Assembly (NCBI RefSeq): GCF_000632495.1
Contig: NZ_JFZT01000019.1
Location: 1 to 64,000, forward strand
Direction of reading: 5' to 3'
Length of the DNA: 64,000 nt
DNA from: Candidatus Acidianus copahuensis
GTDB taxonomy: Archaea > Thermoproteota > Thermoprotei_A > Sulfolobales > Sulfolobaceae
Below, one piece after another: positions 52,334 to 61,573 of the stretch (the stretch's first letter is position 1; every line of letters begins with the position of its first letter). The translations under genes were made by a program, and so were the position numbers. The notes under the pieces are model-generated. The model worked only from the letters and a program-made list of their open reading frames with translations, did not search any database and was not told the origin of the DNA.

Positions 52334-53464
52334 TTGAAGGTTCTTATTAAGTCTGGTTTGGCTTTTGTAGAAGGATCTCCTATCAAAAACGTTAACATAG
52401 GAATTAACGAAGGAAGAATAGAGGTAATAAGCAGAAACCAGATCGAGGAATATAACGATGCAGAATTAGTGATAAGCGGTAATGATAGAATCGTCTCTCC
52501 CGGTTTCATTGTAGCTCAATCCTTTATTCAGTTCTATCCGCTTAGATATAGAATATTTTCTGGAAAGATTAATATTAATGAATTAATATCAAGTATGGAT
52601 TCTAATATAGCATATCATTTTTCGTTGTTAGGAGCATACCATCTATTGAAGTCTGGAGTAACAACCGTTCTAGTTACTGGTCCGTTTGTCGATAGTGCGG
52701 CTAGAGCTGTAAAACAGGTAGGACTGAAACCAATAGTAGCTGTCGGTGTAGGTTGTTATTGGGATAAAGGAGATTGGAAGAAGAATTTTATTTCCATGAA
52801 AGAGAGATGGGGAAATAGTGATAGCCAAGGAGTTGTATTAAAGCTTTGTGATGAAAATTATGTAGAAGAAGTGTTTCATGTTGCAAAGGAGTTTAACTCT
52901 ATTGTACTTCTAGACAGGACTGTAGACCTAAGAGGAATAAAAGCGGAAAATTATCCTAGACTTGTCGGTTTGGGAGGGGGATCAAGAAAAGACCTGGAGG
53001 TAATTAAAAACGCTAGAGGGAGTATATCGTTCATTCCAAGTTTTGAGGTGTCTAGATTCCCGTTAGGTAGCTTTAAGCCCTCAATTTCTATAGATCTTGT
53101 TCCAAGTTTTGACATTAGATCTGAAATGATGAGCGCTACAACTAGGTTATTATTAACTGCTGAAGAAGCGTTTAAGGCTAGTACTGAATGGGGTTATTTG
53201 CAACTAGGCATTGAGGGAGGTATCCTCTCAGTGGGAAAGAGTTCAGACATAATTATTTTCCAGGCAAACGAACCACCTGCATACCCAATGGATATACGAT
53301 CTCCTTATGAAACGTTAATTTTTTCGTCAGATAACTTAGAGACTGTGATTAGGGATGGAGAGGCAATATTGGATGGCGGAGTTTCCCTAAACATTGGAAG
53401 TAAAGACATTGACGAGGCATCGGAAAAGGTAGAGGAAATTGACAAAAGAGTGGAAAAGGATTGA
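52334..53464 (+). CDS. Amidohydrolase-like protein lacking the HxH metal motif
   Basis: This 376-residue protein has an amidohydrolase-type layout: N-terminal beta sandwich (LIKSGLAFVEG, NVNIGINEGRIEVIS), the PGF turn at 56-58, and a C-terminal LGIEGGILSVGKSSDIIIFQ. Where the family has D-x-H-x-H after PGFI, this protein reads V60-A-Q62-S-F64, so the metal-binding histidines are gone. It may be a non-catalytic or repurposed member. The start is a TTG with no ATG close by. The Trm5 gene begins 26 nt before its end. Confidence 0.75.
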   Translation: MKVLIKSGLAFVEGSPIKNVNIGINEGRIEVISRNQIEEYNDAELVISGNDRIVSPGFIVAQSFIQFYPLRYRIFSGKININELISSMDSNIAYHFSLLGAYHLLKSGVTTVLVTGPFVDSAARAVKQVGLKPIVAVGVGCYWDKGDWKKNFISMKERWGNSDSQGVVLKLCDENYVEEVFHVAKEFNSIVLLDRTVDLRGIKAENYPRLVGLGGGSRKDLEVIKNARGSISFIPSFEVSRFPLGSFKPSISIDLVPSFDIRSEMMSATTRLLLTAEEAFKASTEWGYLQLGIEGGILSVGKSSDIIIFQANEPPAYPMDIRSPYETLIFSSDNLETVIRDGEAILDGGVSLNIGSKDIDEASEKVEEIDKRVEKD

Positions 53465-54197
53465 GATATTAGGAGATATAGCTATTATTGGAATACCTTT
53501 CAATGCTAACTATGATTTACTTTACAGCAAAGCTAATGAGGTGATGAAAAATAACAAGTATGTTAAATCGGTATGGGGAAGGTTCAGGGATACCAAGGGA
53601 GATTTTAGACTACCGACCTACACCCATATAGCCGGCGAGAAGAGAAGTGAAACAATTTTTAGAGAAAATGGTTGTATTTACTTTCTTGATATAACTAAGG
53701 TATTTTATTCATCCAAGTTATCATATGAACATCTAAGGATAGCTAGCCAGGTAAAACGGGGAGAGAAGATAATTAACATGTTTTCAGGATATGGGCCGTT
53801 TTCAATTCTTTCGGCTAAGATCGGATCTCCTGCAGTTGTGTACTCTTTTGATATTAATCCATATGCATATTATTATATGATGGCTAACGTGGGACTAAAT
53901 AAGACATGGTCAGTAATTCCAATTTACGGTGACGCGTTCAAAAAAATTTACTCTGTAGATGACGTTGATAGAGTAATATGTCCTTTACCTGAAAAGAGTA
54001 GGGAAGCATATGAGGTCGCTAAGCAAAAAGTAAAGCCTGGAGGGATAATTCACTTGTTTACTGAAGTTGAAGTTGCAAAAGGTGAGGATCCTGTTAAAAA
54101 GGCGCTAAACGAATATAAGGGAGCATACTTTGGTAGGATAGTAAGGAGCGTTAAACCATATCTCTATCATGTCATTCTTGATATAAAGGTAGATTAA
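53439..54197 (+). CDS. trm5: tRNA (guanine-37-N1)-methyltransferase, Trm5 family
   Basis: This 252-residue class I SAM methyltransferase has the Trm5/TYW2 features FLDITKVFYSSKLSYEHLRIA near 85-105 (by position), the SAM loop MFSGYGPFSILSAK, the acidic VYSFDINPYAYYYMMANV and the catalytic-site VICPLPEKS (the NPPY-like position). It methylates G37 of tRNA to prevent frameshifting. At 252 residues it lacks the N-terminal D1 domain of longer Trm5b proteins, resembling short crenarchaeal forms. Confidence 0.87.
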   Translation: MTKEWKRIEILGDIAIIGIPFNANYDLLYSKANEVMKNNKYVKSVWGRFRDTKGDFRLPTYTHIAGEKRSETIFRENGCIYFLDITKVFYSSKLSYEHLRIASQVKRGEKIINMFSGYGPFSILSAKIGSPAVVYSFDINPYAYYYMMANVGLNKTWSVIPIYGDAFKKIYSVDDVDRVICPLPEKSREAYEVAKQKVKPGGIIHLFTEVEVAKGEDPVKKALNEYKGAYFGRIVRSVKPYLYHVILDIKVD

Positions 54198-54274
54198 TAT
54201 CATATAATATAAAATTTGGATCCATGAAAATTAGGTTAAGACGCTAATTTATAACTTGGAAAGACAATTCTAAT

Positions 54275-54496
54275 TTGTTGGACATTCAAATAATGAGCTT
54301 AGGATATACAGTTTCACAGAAAAAGAAAGTAGTAATAGGAAACCATGTTATAACATTTAAGAGAAGGAAAAGGGGAGAGGAATATTTGTACATTGTTGAG
54401 GAATACTTCATGGGAAAACTGACCAGAAGGGGTATATTTTCAGAGTACAGTAACGCAGTAATGTATGCAGGGAATATAATTTACGCTTTGCTTTAA
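54275..54496 (+). CDS. Small basic hypothetical protein
   Basis: This protein of up to 73 residues has a basic beta-rich middle (KKKVVIGNHVITFKRRKRGEEYLYIVEEY). A TATA-like aatttataac lies about 27 nt before the TTG at 54275, favouring that start; an ATG at 54293 would give 67 residues. No family is recognised. It stands alone between Trm5 and the GS paralogue. Confidence 0.5.
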   Translation: MLDIQIMSLGYTVSQKKKVVIGNHVITFKRRKRGEEYLYIVEEYFMGKLTRRGIFSEYSNAVMYAGNIIYALL

Positions 54497-54530
54497 GTTT
54501 TTTATTTCCGGAGTAACTTTGCTTTAAGGT

Positions 54531-55823
54531 TTGAAATTGTCAAAGGATGAATTACTTGAAGCGCTAAAATCTGGAAGGATAGACTACATAAGGGTAGAAT
54601 TTATAGATCTACTAGGAAACGTTAGAGGTAGATCTCTAAGGAGAGCTGAATTTGAGACAATAACTCAGAGAGATTCAGGTATATCATATCCAGAGTCCCT
54701 TGCATTACTTGACTATAAGGATCAGCCCATAAAGGACAAGTACGAAGACATTTTGGCTATACCCGATCCGTCAACTTTTGTCGCGATACCGTACTTAGAA
54801 AGGACAGCTAGAGTTCTATCATTCCTTTTTTATCCTGACTTCACTCCTTCTCCCTATTGTAGCAGAGGTATACTAAGGAAAGCTATACATAAATTGGAAG
54901 AAAAGGGATACTCACTCCAAATAGCTTTAGAACCGACCTTTTACCTGATAAAGGAAAATGAAGAAAAACTGTTACCAGCAGATGAATCGAGGGCATTTTC
55001 TCCAGAAGGACTAATGGAGGAGCAAAACTTCCTAAAAGATCTCATAAAGGATCTCGAAAGTGTCGGAATTCAAGTAAAAACTATAAATAAGCATTATGGC
55101 CCTGCTCAATACGAGATAGGATTTGAGGAGAAAGAAGCTTTATCTGCTGCAGACTCCTTAACTACAAGTAGGGAGATAATTAGAGATGTAGCTAGGATAT
55201 ACAACATGTACGCTACATTTATGCCTAAGCCATTTTCTGACATGCCAGGTAGTAGTATGGACGTATACTTCAAATTGCTTAGAAAGGACGAAAAGGAAAC
55301 TATGACTGATCCAAATGATCCTAAAGGATATGGAATAAGCAGAGTCGCATATAGTTTTGTAGCCGGTATTCTCGATCATCTAGGTGGAATAATGGCATTT
55401 GCTTCTCCTACGATAAATTCATACAAAAGATTCAGGGAAATTATTACTCCCGCGCTAGGGGGAATGGGTAGTGAAAGGCATTTCGTAGTAAGAATTCCAA
55501 GTAATTTTAGGGAAATAAAGTCCCTTGAATTTCGTCTTGCAGATCCATTAGCTAACTCTTACCTTATGCTATCGTCTATTATATTCGCTGGAATAGATGG
55601 AATAGAAAAAGACCTGGACCAGGAAATAGATGTAGCTACAGTTAATATCCCAAAAAGCTTACAGGAATCTTTAAAGAGGTTGGATGAGGATAACGTACTC
55701 AAGTTTTCTTTGGGAACAGATCTGGTATCTGCTTTCATTGATCTGAAGAAGAGAGAAATAGAAAGCTATGAGAGTTATGTGAGTGATTGGGAAGTGTCCT
55801 CATATCTTAAGGCTGGTTGGTAA
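54531..55823 (+). CDS. Glutamine synthetase-like paralogue with altered active site
   Basis: This 430-residue protein has the complete GS layout: beta-grasp N-terminus (YIRVEFIDLLGNVRGRSL), catalytic barrel and C-terminal LEFRLADPLANSYLML. Several catalytic positions deviate. The E-P-E-F metal motif reads E134-P-T136-F, and GSGMHxH reads GSSM-D244-V-Y246. The E195 region (QYEIGF) and VVRIP are kept. Such paralogues can be gamma-glutamyl-amine ligases or regulatory proteins, so I do not call it a bona fide glutamine synthetase. TTG start; the ADH gene begins at its stop. Confidence 0.8.
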   Translation: MKLSKDELLEALKSGRIDYIRVEFIDLLGNVRGRSLRRAEFETITQRDSGISYPESLALLDYKDQPIKDKYEDILAIPDPSTFVAIPYLERTARVLSFLFYPDFTPSPYCSRGILRKAIHKLEEKGYSLQIALEPTFYLIKENEEKLLPADESRAFSPEGLMEEQNFLKDLIKDLESVGIQVKTINKHYGPAQYEIGFEEKEALSAADSLTTSREIIRDVARIYNMYATFMPKPFSDMPGSSMDVYFKLLRKDEKETMTDPNDPKGYGISRVAYSFVAGILDHLGGIMAFASPTINSYKRFREIITPALGGMGSERHFVVRIPSNFREIKSLEFRLADPLANSYLMLSSIIFAGIDGIEKDLDQEIDVATVNIPKSLQESLKRLDEDNVLKFSLGTDLVSAFIDLKKREIESYESYVSDWEVSSYLKAGW

Positions 55824-56824
55824 TGAAAGCAGCTGTATTTAACGACATCGGTAAACCACTTAGTTTTGAGAATGTTCAAGACCCTGAACCAAAGGATGGA
55901 GAAGTTCTTCTGAAAGTTTTGGGAACTGGTTTATGTCATGGTGACGTCCATATAATTATGGGCGATTGGTTGGGAGACATCTCTATAAAATCTCCTCTCA
56001 TATTGGGCCATGAAATAGTTGGAGAAGTCATTAAAGGTGGAGAAAGGGTAAAGGAAGGTGACGTAGTGGCTGTATATAACGCATTTGGTTGCGGAAAGTG
56101 TAAAGCATGTCTTAAAGGCTATCCACAGTATTGTGAGAAAGTAAAGGTTCTTGGAGTTGAACAAAACGGAGGCTTTGCGCAATATGTAGTAATTCCTTCA
56201 GAAGAAAACCTTTTTAAGATTCGTGGAAATCCTTTAGAAATCGTTCCTTTAGCTGACGCTGGTGTTACTGCTTACAATTCAGTTAAAGGGATTGAGAAGG
56301 GGGATAAAGTAGCTATTATAGGAACAGGAGCTGTAAGCATGTTAGGTATTCAGATCCTTAAAACTAGAGGAGCAGAGGTAACTGTAGTCGGTAGAAATAG
56401 AATAAAGCTTAATAAAATGAGCGAATTGGGCGCCGATGAAGTGGTTGAATCTAAAGGCAATTATATTACAGATCTCTCTGCTAAGACTGAGAACAATAAG
56501 TTCGACTATGTAATAGATTATGTAGGAAATGACCAGTCGCTTATGGACTCGATGTGGTTACTCTCCAGGTTAGGAGAGTTAAGAATTGTTGGAGAATTTG
56601 GAGGTACTCTGAATGTTCATGAGCAACTGCTTGTGTTAAGAGGTCTTAATGTTAGGGGAATACTTTACGGCAGTAAGAATGATATGGCAGATGTAATTTC
56701 TCTTTATTACAATGGCAAAATAAAAACTTTGGTCGTTCCATATTCATTGCAAGAGATAAATCAGGCTATAGACGATATGATAGAAGAAAGAATTATAGGT
56801 AGAGCAGTTATAATTCCGCCTTAA
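55823..56824 (+). CDS. Zinc-dependent alcohol dehydrogenase (MDR family)
   Basis: This 333-residue medium-chain dehydrogenase has catalytic-zinc residues in GLCHGDVH and LGHEIVGEV, the four-Cys structural-zinc loop GCGKCKACLKGYPQYC (about 92-107), and a Rossmann loop AIIGTGAVSMLGIQ. It oxidises alcohols or reduces aldehydes with NAD(P). The ATG overlaps the preceding stop as TAATG, so it is co-translated with the GS paralogue. Confidence 0.92.
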   Translation: MKAAVFNDIGKPLSFENVQDPEPKDGEVLLKVLGTGLCHGDVHIIMGDWLGDISIKSPLILGHEIVGEVIKGGERVKEGDVVAVYNAFGCGKCKACLKGYPQYCEKVKVLGVEQNGGFAQYVVIPSEENLFKIRGNPLEIVPLADAGVTAYNSVKGIEKGDKVAIIGTGAVSMLGIQILKTRGAEVTVVGRNRIKLNKMSELGADEVVESKGNYITDLSAKTENNKFDYVIDYVGNDQSLMDSMWLLSRLGELRIVGEFGGTLNVHEQLLVLRGLNVRGILYGSKNDMADVISLYYNGKIKTLVVPYSLQEINQAIDDMIEERIIGRAVIIPP

Positions 56825-57815
56825 ATACGAACGGGCTAACTCCGGAAATTTCGATTTTTGTATTAGGAAAGAACTTTCTAATTACCTCTGCGTTTGTCTT
56901 TGCGTGACAAGTTAACCTCGAACCAGTATATTTTCCTCCATAAATGGAGGCATAAAGCATTAGCATGTCGCTCATATATCTATCTATAGCTCCACCTGAC
57001 TTTAGATCTTCCATTAATTTTGTAGCAGCCTCTCTGCCAACAATCTCAGCCCTTTTCCCTTTTTCTCCAAGTGAATCCGATCCCATAACGCTCTTCCCAT
57101 ATGCCGCTAATGTAATACCAGAACCAACACTTTCTCCCTCTCTTATATCAGCCTCTATTTCAACTGTGACACCTAATTTGTCTAAAACTTCCTTTGATCC
57201 TGTAATTTGCCTTTCTGCTACATGAGATGGGAGAGAGGATGCGTGAGATATACCTTTAATTATCTCAACTCTACCAAGTTCTGTTATATCAAATTGACCT
57301 GGATTACCTTGGAAATTGAAAAGTCTTATCGCTCCTCCACCTTTGGGATAATGCCCTCTCTTTATTAGTTCTATCTTTCCGTTTACTCCGATATTCTCCA
57401 AAATTTTTAAGAATACTAATCTCATGTAGTCGAATGTAGGTGATTTAGGCACATCTGTTCCCCCAGTTAACGTAATGGTCAATCTAGAGTTAATTAATAA
57501 GGGAATTATCGTATTAGCTATCAAAGTAACGCTTCCTGCTGTACCTACGTTAAACTCTAATTTTCCTTCCCTTTTTATTTCTTTTGGAGTAAACAATATC
57601 TCCATAGAATTAATGAAATCTCCCTTAGTCTCAGCATCTGTCAAGTATTTCATTAGCTTAACTGCAGTCAGATGTTGATGTTGTAAACCTGGATTTGGTC
57701 TATTAGCTCTTATATTGTAGACTTTAATTGCCTTTCCTGTTAAAGCTGAAAGAGTTAGTGAAGTCCTAAGAATTTGACCTCCGCCTTCACCGAAAGACCC
57801 ATCTATTTCAATCAT
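56808..57815 (-). CDS. rtcA: RNA 3'-terminal phosphate cyclase
   Basis: This 335-residue cyclase starts IEIDGSFGEGGGQILRTSL and has NPGLQHQHLTAV, GHYPKGGGAI and, near the C-terminus, RLTCHAKTNAEV with the adenylylated His. It converts RNA 3'-phosphates to 2',3'-cyclic ends using ATP. It overlaps the ADH gene by 17 nt at the 3' end. Confidence 0.95.
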   Translation of the reverse strand: MIEIDGSFGEGGGQILRTSLTLSALTGKAIKVYNIRANRPNPGLQHQHLTAVKLMKYLTDAETKGDFINSMEILFTPKEIKREGKLEFNVGTAGSVTLIANTIIPLLINSRLTITLTGGTDVPKSPTFDYMRLVFLKILENIGVNGKIELIKRGHYPKGGGAIRLFNFQGNPGQFDITELGRVEIIKGISHASSLPSHVAERQITGSKEVLDKLGVTVEIEADIREGESVGSGITLAAYGKSVMGSDSLGEKGKRAEIVGREAATKLMEDLKSGGAIDRYMSDMLMLYASIYGGKYTGSRLTCHAKTNAEVIRKFFPNTKIEISGVSPFVFKAEL

Positions 57816-57827
57816 GATTTAAGTGTT

Positions 57828-58270
57828 ATGAAGGTAAAAATAAAGCCAATACTTCAGATTGTTGGTCACGAGGAATTAGTTGTAATTCCTATATCAATTT
57901 ATGGAAAATATGTTTTAGGTCTTAACTTTTATGAAGATGTTGACGGTGGAAGATTAGCTAGACTAGTTTTAGTTATGGATAAATATGGCGAAATAACGGG
58001 AATTTCTGTAATTGAAGGTGATAAAGGAGTTGTTAGTGCATTTGGAGTTAAAGAGACTTTCTTAGAACTCTCTAAGGCGATAAAAATAGAGAGAAAATTG
58101 GAGACAAGTAGACTTCCATTTTTTGTAAATATTAAGAAAAAAATGAACCAGAAACAGAAGATAGAGGAATAACCGGATATAAGAATTACATGATGCTAAA
58201 TCCTAATGTGGATTTCTCAAAGATAAAGGACATAGTAAAGCTAGAGGTTGAAGAACTTGTCCAGAGTTGA
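57828..58270 (+). CDS. Hypothetical protein beside Dpo4, probable frameshift at an A7 run
   Basis: The frame from the ATG at 57828 (PILQIVGHEELVVIPISIYGKY..., GVVSAFGVKETFLELSKAIK) ends in-frame at 58172 after NIKKK-MNQKQKIEE. Reading the A7 run at 58137-58143 with a -1 shift instead gives NIKKK-NEPETEDRGITGYKNY..., continuing 33 more residues to end ...VKLEVEELVQS at 58270, which looks like genuine protein. The full form would be about 147 residues. The family is not recognised. It overlaps the 3' end of dpo4 by 30 nt in the long form. Confidence 0.55.
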
Positions 58271-59305
58271 CGATTTACTTATCTTTCCCAATCTAACTCC
58301 AACCCTTCTTAGCTTTCTATTGTCTTCTTTCAAAATATCTGATATTAATTTTTTTGCTTCTCTTTTTGCAATTTCCCTACTAATTCCAAAAGTAAAGGTC
58401 TTTTCTCTACTCACTATATTTAGATCTTCCATAATAGCTATTATCGCAATAGACCTTGGAATTCCCTCGGACTTAGAATAAGCATCGTCTATTGCCCTTT
58501 CTAGGTAGGGTAAAATATAGGTCAATTCCCTGCTATTTTCACCAAGAGTAACATATCTTCCTTTATGCTTGATATTCCTTGGTTTTACTGGATCTAAGAA
58601 AGTTCCACTAGCTAATGAGATCAGATATCTGGACTTAGCTTTGCCTATTATCTTCTCAAGACGGTTCAAATCAGCATCTAATACATCGATTAACCTGGAA
58701 ATTCCAACTTCCTTGAGCCTTTCCTGAAGAATCTTACCGATTCCAGGAATTTCGTCAATATTTAACGAGTTCATAAAATCATTCACTTCCTCAGGCCTTA
58801 CTACTCCTAACCCGTTAGGTTTACTCCTGTCTGCAACGATCTTTGCAAAGACCTTGTTGGGGGCAATTCCGACCGTTAGCGATATGCCCTCTCTTGATTT
58901 AATGTAATCCTTTATTTTTTTGCCTAAAGCAACTGCGTCGTCATAATCCTTAACTTTCTGCGTAATATCTAAGTAAGCTTCGTCAATACTTGCAATTTCA
59001 ATTTTTTCAGAAAATGATGAAAGAATATTCATGATTCTTTTCGATAGTTGGAAATATATCTCTTTTCTCATTGGTAGAAACACAGCAGTTGGTGCGAGTT
59101 CCTTTGCCTTTATTATTGGAATTCCAGCCTTTACGCCAAGCTTTCTTGCAATATAGTTAGCAGTTGCTACCGCACCGCTATCCTTTGTTCTTCCAGAAAA
59201 AACGCAAACCACTACGGGTTTTCCCTTTAATTCGGGATTCAGAATCTCCTCTACTTGAGCGAAAAAGTAGTCAAAATCTACGAAAAGAACTATCATGCCC
59301 TGCAT
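58241..59305 (-). CDS. dpo4: Y-family DNA polymerase IV
   Basis: This translesion polymerase has catalytic carboxylates D7 (numbering from MIVLFVDFDYF) and SIDEAYLDI, little-finger domain and the C-terminal PCNA-binding tail TLDKFFNL. The ATG at 59296 gives the standard N-terminus; an ATG 9 nt upstream adds MQG. The position of the Tyr12 steric gate of S. solfataricus Dpo4 is Phe here (FDYFFAQ). It overlaps the PfkB kinase start region by a few nucleotides, so the two are co-transcribed. Confidence 0.95.
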   Translation of the reverse strand: MQGMIVLFVDFDYFFAQVEEILNPELKGKPVVVCVFSGRTKDSGAVATANYIARKLGVKAGIPIIKAKELAPTAVFLPMRKEIYFQLSKRIMNILSSFSEKIEIASIDEAYLDITQKVKDYDDAVALGKKIKDYIKSREGISLTVGIAPNKVFAKIVADRSKPNGLGVVRPEEVNDFMNSLNIDEIPGIGKILQERLKEVGISRLIDVLDADLNRLEKIIGKAKSRYLISLASGTFLDPVKPRNIKHKGRYVTLGENSRELTYILPYLERAIDDAYSKSEGIPRSIAIIAIMEDLNIVSREKTFTFGISREIAKREAKKLISDILKEDNRKLRRVGVRLGKISKSSTLDKFFNL

Positions 59306-60144
59306 TTAACCTCTAACTTCTCTGATTTTAGCCTTTGCATTACTTCTACAAGGCTAGGAGATGAGATTCCTCCGATTCTTGTAACCTTTAAGCCAGAAGC
59401 AACAATAGCATATTTTAATACATCCTCTATACCTTCACCTTCTAGCATGAAAACATTAAATGCTGCATCAAACACATCACCTGCACCAGTAGTATCTATA
59501 GCTTGTATTTTTAGTGCAGGAGCAACACACTCCTCTGAACCATAAACGTATGCTCCTCTACTTCCCCTTTTTACGACTACCATATCAGCATTTACTCTTG
59601 ACTTTAATAATTCGTGTTCCTTCTCGTTTACAAAGAGAATATCAACCCTTCTTCCATCATAGGACGAAGCGTAAGCTCCAGGATCATATGTTATCAATTT
59701 CGTCCTTATTTCTTTAGGGATAGATTCAGGAGGAATAGAAGCAAAGTGAATTATGTCAAACATTCCTGAGAATCTCATTACGTCTCCAGATGAAGGTAAA
59801 AGCGAGCTAGTAGTTTTTCTTACAATAGATATTGAACCATCATCTCTAAGGAATATAATTGCTGAGGACGGTTTAACATCAAGATGTTCGACAAACTCTA
59901 ATCCTACACCCTCCTCAGCTAAAGGAACCATTAAAGAGTTCAATATAGAGCTTTTCCCAGTCTTAGCGTAAAGCTTAGAGCTATGACCTAATCTGTTCAC
60001 TGCAACTGAGTAATTAGTTGCTGAACCTCCAGGAAGTATTTCAAGTATGTCAGTGAAAGATCTCTCGTCAGGAGATGGAATTTGATTTAACTTTGTAATT
60101 ATATCTATATTGAACTTTCCAACAGCAAGATGAACTGGTTTCAT
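59293..60144 (-). CDS. PfkB-family carbohydrate kinase
   Basis: This 283-residue ribokinase-fold enzyme has the N-terminal PfkB signature around GGSATNYSVAVNRLG and the catalytic DTTGAGDVFDAAFNVF near 223-238. It phosphorylates a sugar or nucleoside; the substrate is unknown. It precedes dpo4 and overlaps it by 13 nt, an unlikely functional pair. Confidence 0.88.
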   Translation of the reverse strand: MKPVHLAVGKFNIDIITKLNQIPSPDERSFTDILEILPGGSATNYSVAVNRLGHSSKLYAKTGKSSILNSLMVPLAEEGVGLEFVEHLDVKPSSAIIFLRDDGSISIVRKTTSSLLPSSGDVMRFSGMFDIIHFASIPPESIPKEIRTKLITYDPGAYASSYDGRRVDILFVNEKEHELLKSRVNADMVVVKRGSRGAYVYGSEECVAPALKIQAIDTTGAGDVFDAAFNVFMLEGEGIEDVLKYAIVASGLKVTRIGGISSPSLVEVMQRLKSEKLEVKCRA

Positions 60145-60339
60145 CAGTTAGCCGCCACCTCTTCACTGGTCGGACTCAAAGGTCTTCATCACGACTATAT
60201 TTGGACATTGCTAAGTTTTAAGTTCTTTACAAGTTTAAAGTGGTAGCACGTTAAGAATTTCTTGAATATTTTTAGGAAAAAGAGTCAAGAATTCCCTAGC
60301 ACCTCCAGATATTCGTGTCTTCAAGTGCTCAAGATGTAG

Positions 60340-60960
60340 ATAAGAAATGATAGAGACGTTAACGCTTCTGAGAACATAAGGAAAAGAAGATAGAGAAAAG
60401 ATCAAAAACGAAAAAATGAAGGAAAAGGAATCACTACTACTCTATTTCTTTTCTATCCCTATAACAAAGTGGGGTTTGAGTTTTACGGACATTTATTGTC
60501 TTGTTCGTAAAACCCTTGGGCTTTACAACGTTCTGAACAAAGATCATTGCGCCCTATTAGCGGGATAACCCCATCCACAACCCTAAGAGACAAGACCTTA
60601 TGGCTATGGGAAAATCCGCACAACCTTAATTCCACCCTAACGTTTTTCCCCTTCTTCGGGTCTACCTCACCCTCATGCGGGACAAGTTAATATTGTTTTT
60701 GGAATTAAGAATTTTGGAAAATGAAAATCATGAACCGCATAAAAATGTCATGGTTTAAGCGAAACTGTTGACAATAGCGTTTTATAAAAGACGAGGAAAA
60801 AAGACAGAAGATCCTTGATCACTTTCGCAATCACCTTTCCACCTTAAATTCTGCTCCGTAGTGGATCCACCTATTATGCCTTGAAGGACGTAAATTAGTA
60901 TGGTGAGGTAGTGAGACCGCTACTCGTAACCTCTTCCCGAGTGAGTTCTGTAACACTTCA
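60340..60960. repeat. Decayed repeat, copy B, with GC-richer inner block
   Basis: Read on the minus strand, this region repeats the blocks of copy A (32.7-33.0 kb) in the same order and retains a middle part that A has lost. That middle (about 60500-60690) is richer in G+C than its surroundings. It leaves a 68-codon stop-free minus-strand frame with HSHKVLSLRVVDGVIPL and C-x3-C, reading like a transposase-terminal or reading-frame fragment. No intact gene remains. The whole gap 60145-61573 (1.4 kb) holds only this repeat, a hairpin and the agl3 promoter. Confidence 0.55.
60480..60513. other. Imperfect 12-bp hairpin inside copy B
   Basis: gttttacggaca and tgttcgtaaaac pair with one mismatch around a 10-nt loop. 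The position at the edge of the GC-richer block suggests an element end or a terminator of the lost gene. Confidence 0.4.
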
Positions 60961-61539
60961 GTGGGATAAGGATGTCATGAGTAAGTGGCAAGTTCTCCTC
61001 TGAAGACCTTAGACTTAAACTCTAGATAGCAAAAAGAACCGAACAGTAAGGCTATTATAGGATGATCATGTAAACCTCTTACTACTCCTCAGCAAAACTC
61101 ATTATAAACTCTAGGAAATAGAGCGAGTAAAAACCTAAATCAATGCAAAAGTACAATGAGTTTCTTTACCTGCTATTTCTCCTTTTACTATTCTAGGACT
61201 TCGATTCTAAATTCTAATATTTGTCTACTTGAAGCACGTTAAAGGTTCTTGCTATTCTTTCAACCTGCTAAGATGTGTATCCAGATTATTGTTCTAACTA
61301 CCTCTTTTATCTTCTCTCCTTTAAGTCCAAGGGGATAATAATTTTCTTTCCTTACCTGATTTAGTTTTGTCCGATTATCGCTATTCTCCTTTGGTAATGT
61401 CGCTCTCTTAAATTGTCTTTGGTTGTATAGTTAAAATCAAAATTTTATCAAATATTAATATTTTTATATCCACATATTTTTACTATGCCGAGTTTTGATT
61501 TAAGGGAAGATTTGGGTAGCTCACAGATTCGATGCATAA

Positions 61540-61551
61540 CCCTTTTATTTT
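61540..61551 (+). promoter_or_regulatory. TATA box of agl3
   Basis: The motif cccttttatttt lies about 27 nt upstream of the ATG at 61574, which suits a leaderless mRNA. Confidence 0.5.
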
Positions 61552-61573
61552 CTACAATTTGTAATGTTCTTTA

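Noticed and set aside
60145..61573. Possible RNase P, SRP or tRNA gene in the gene-free region
   Set aside because: No tRNA-like cloverleaf or long GC-rich structured block fitting these RNAs; the content matches the decayed repeat instead.
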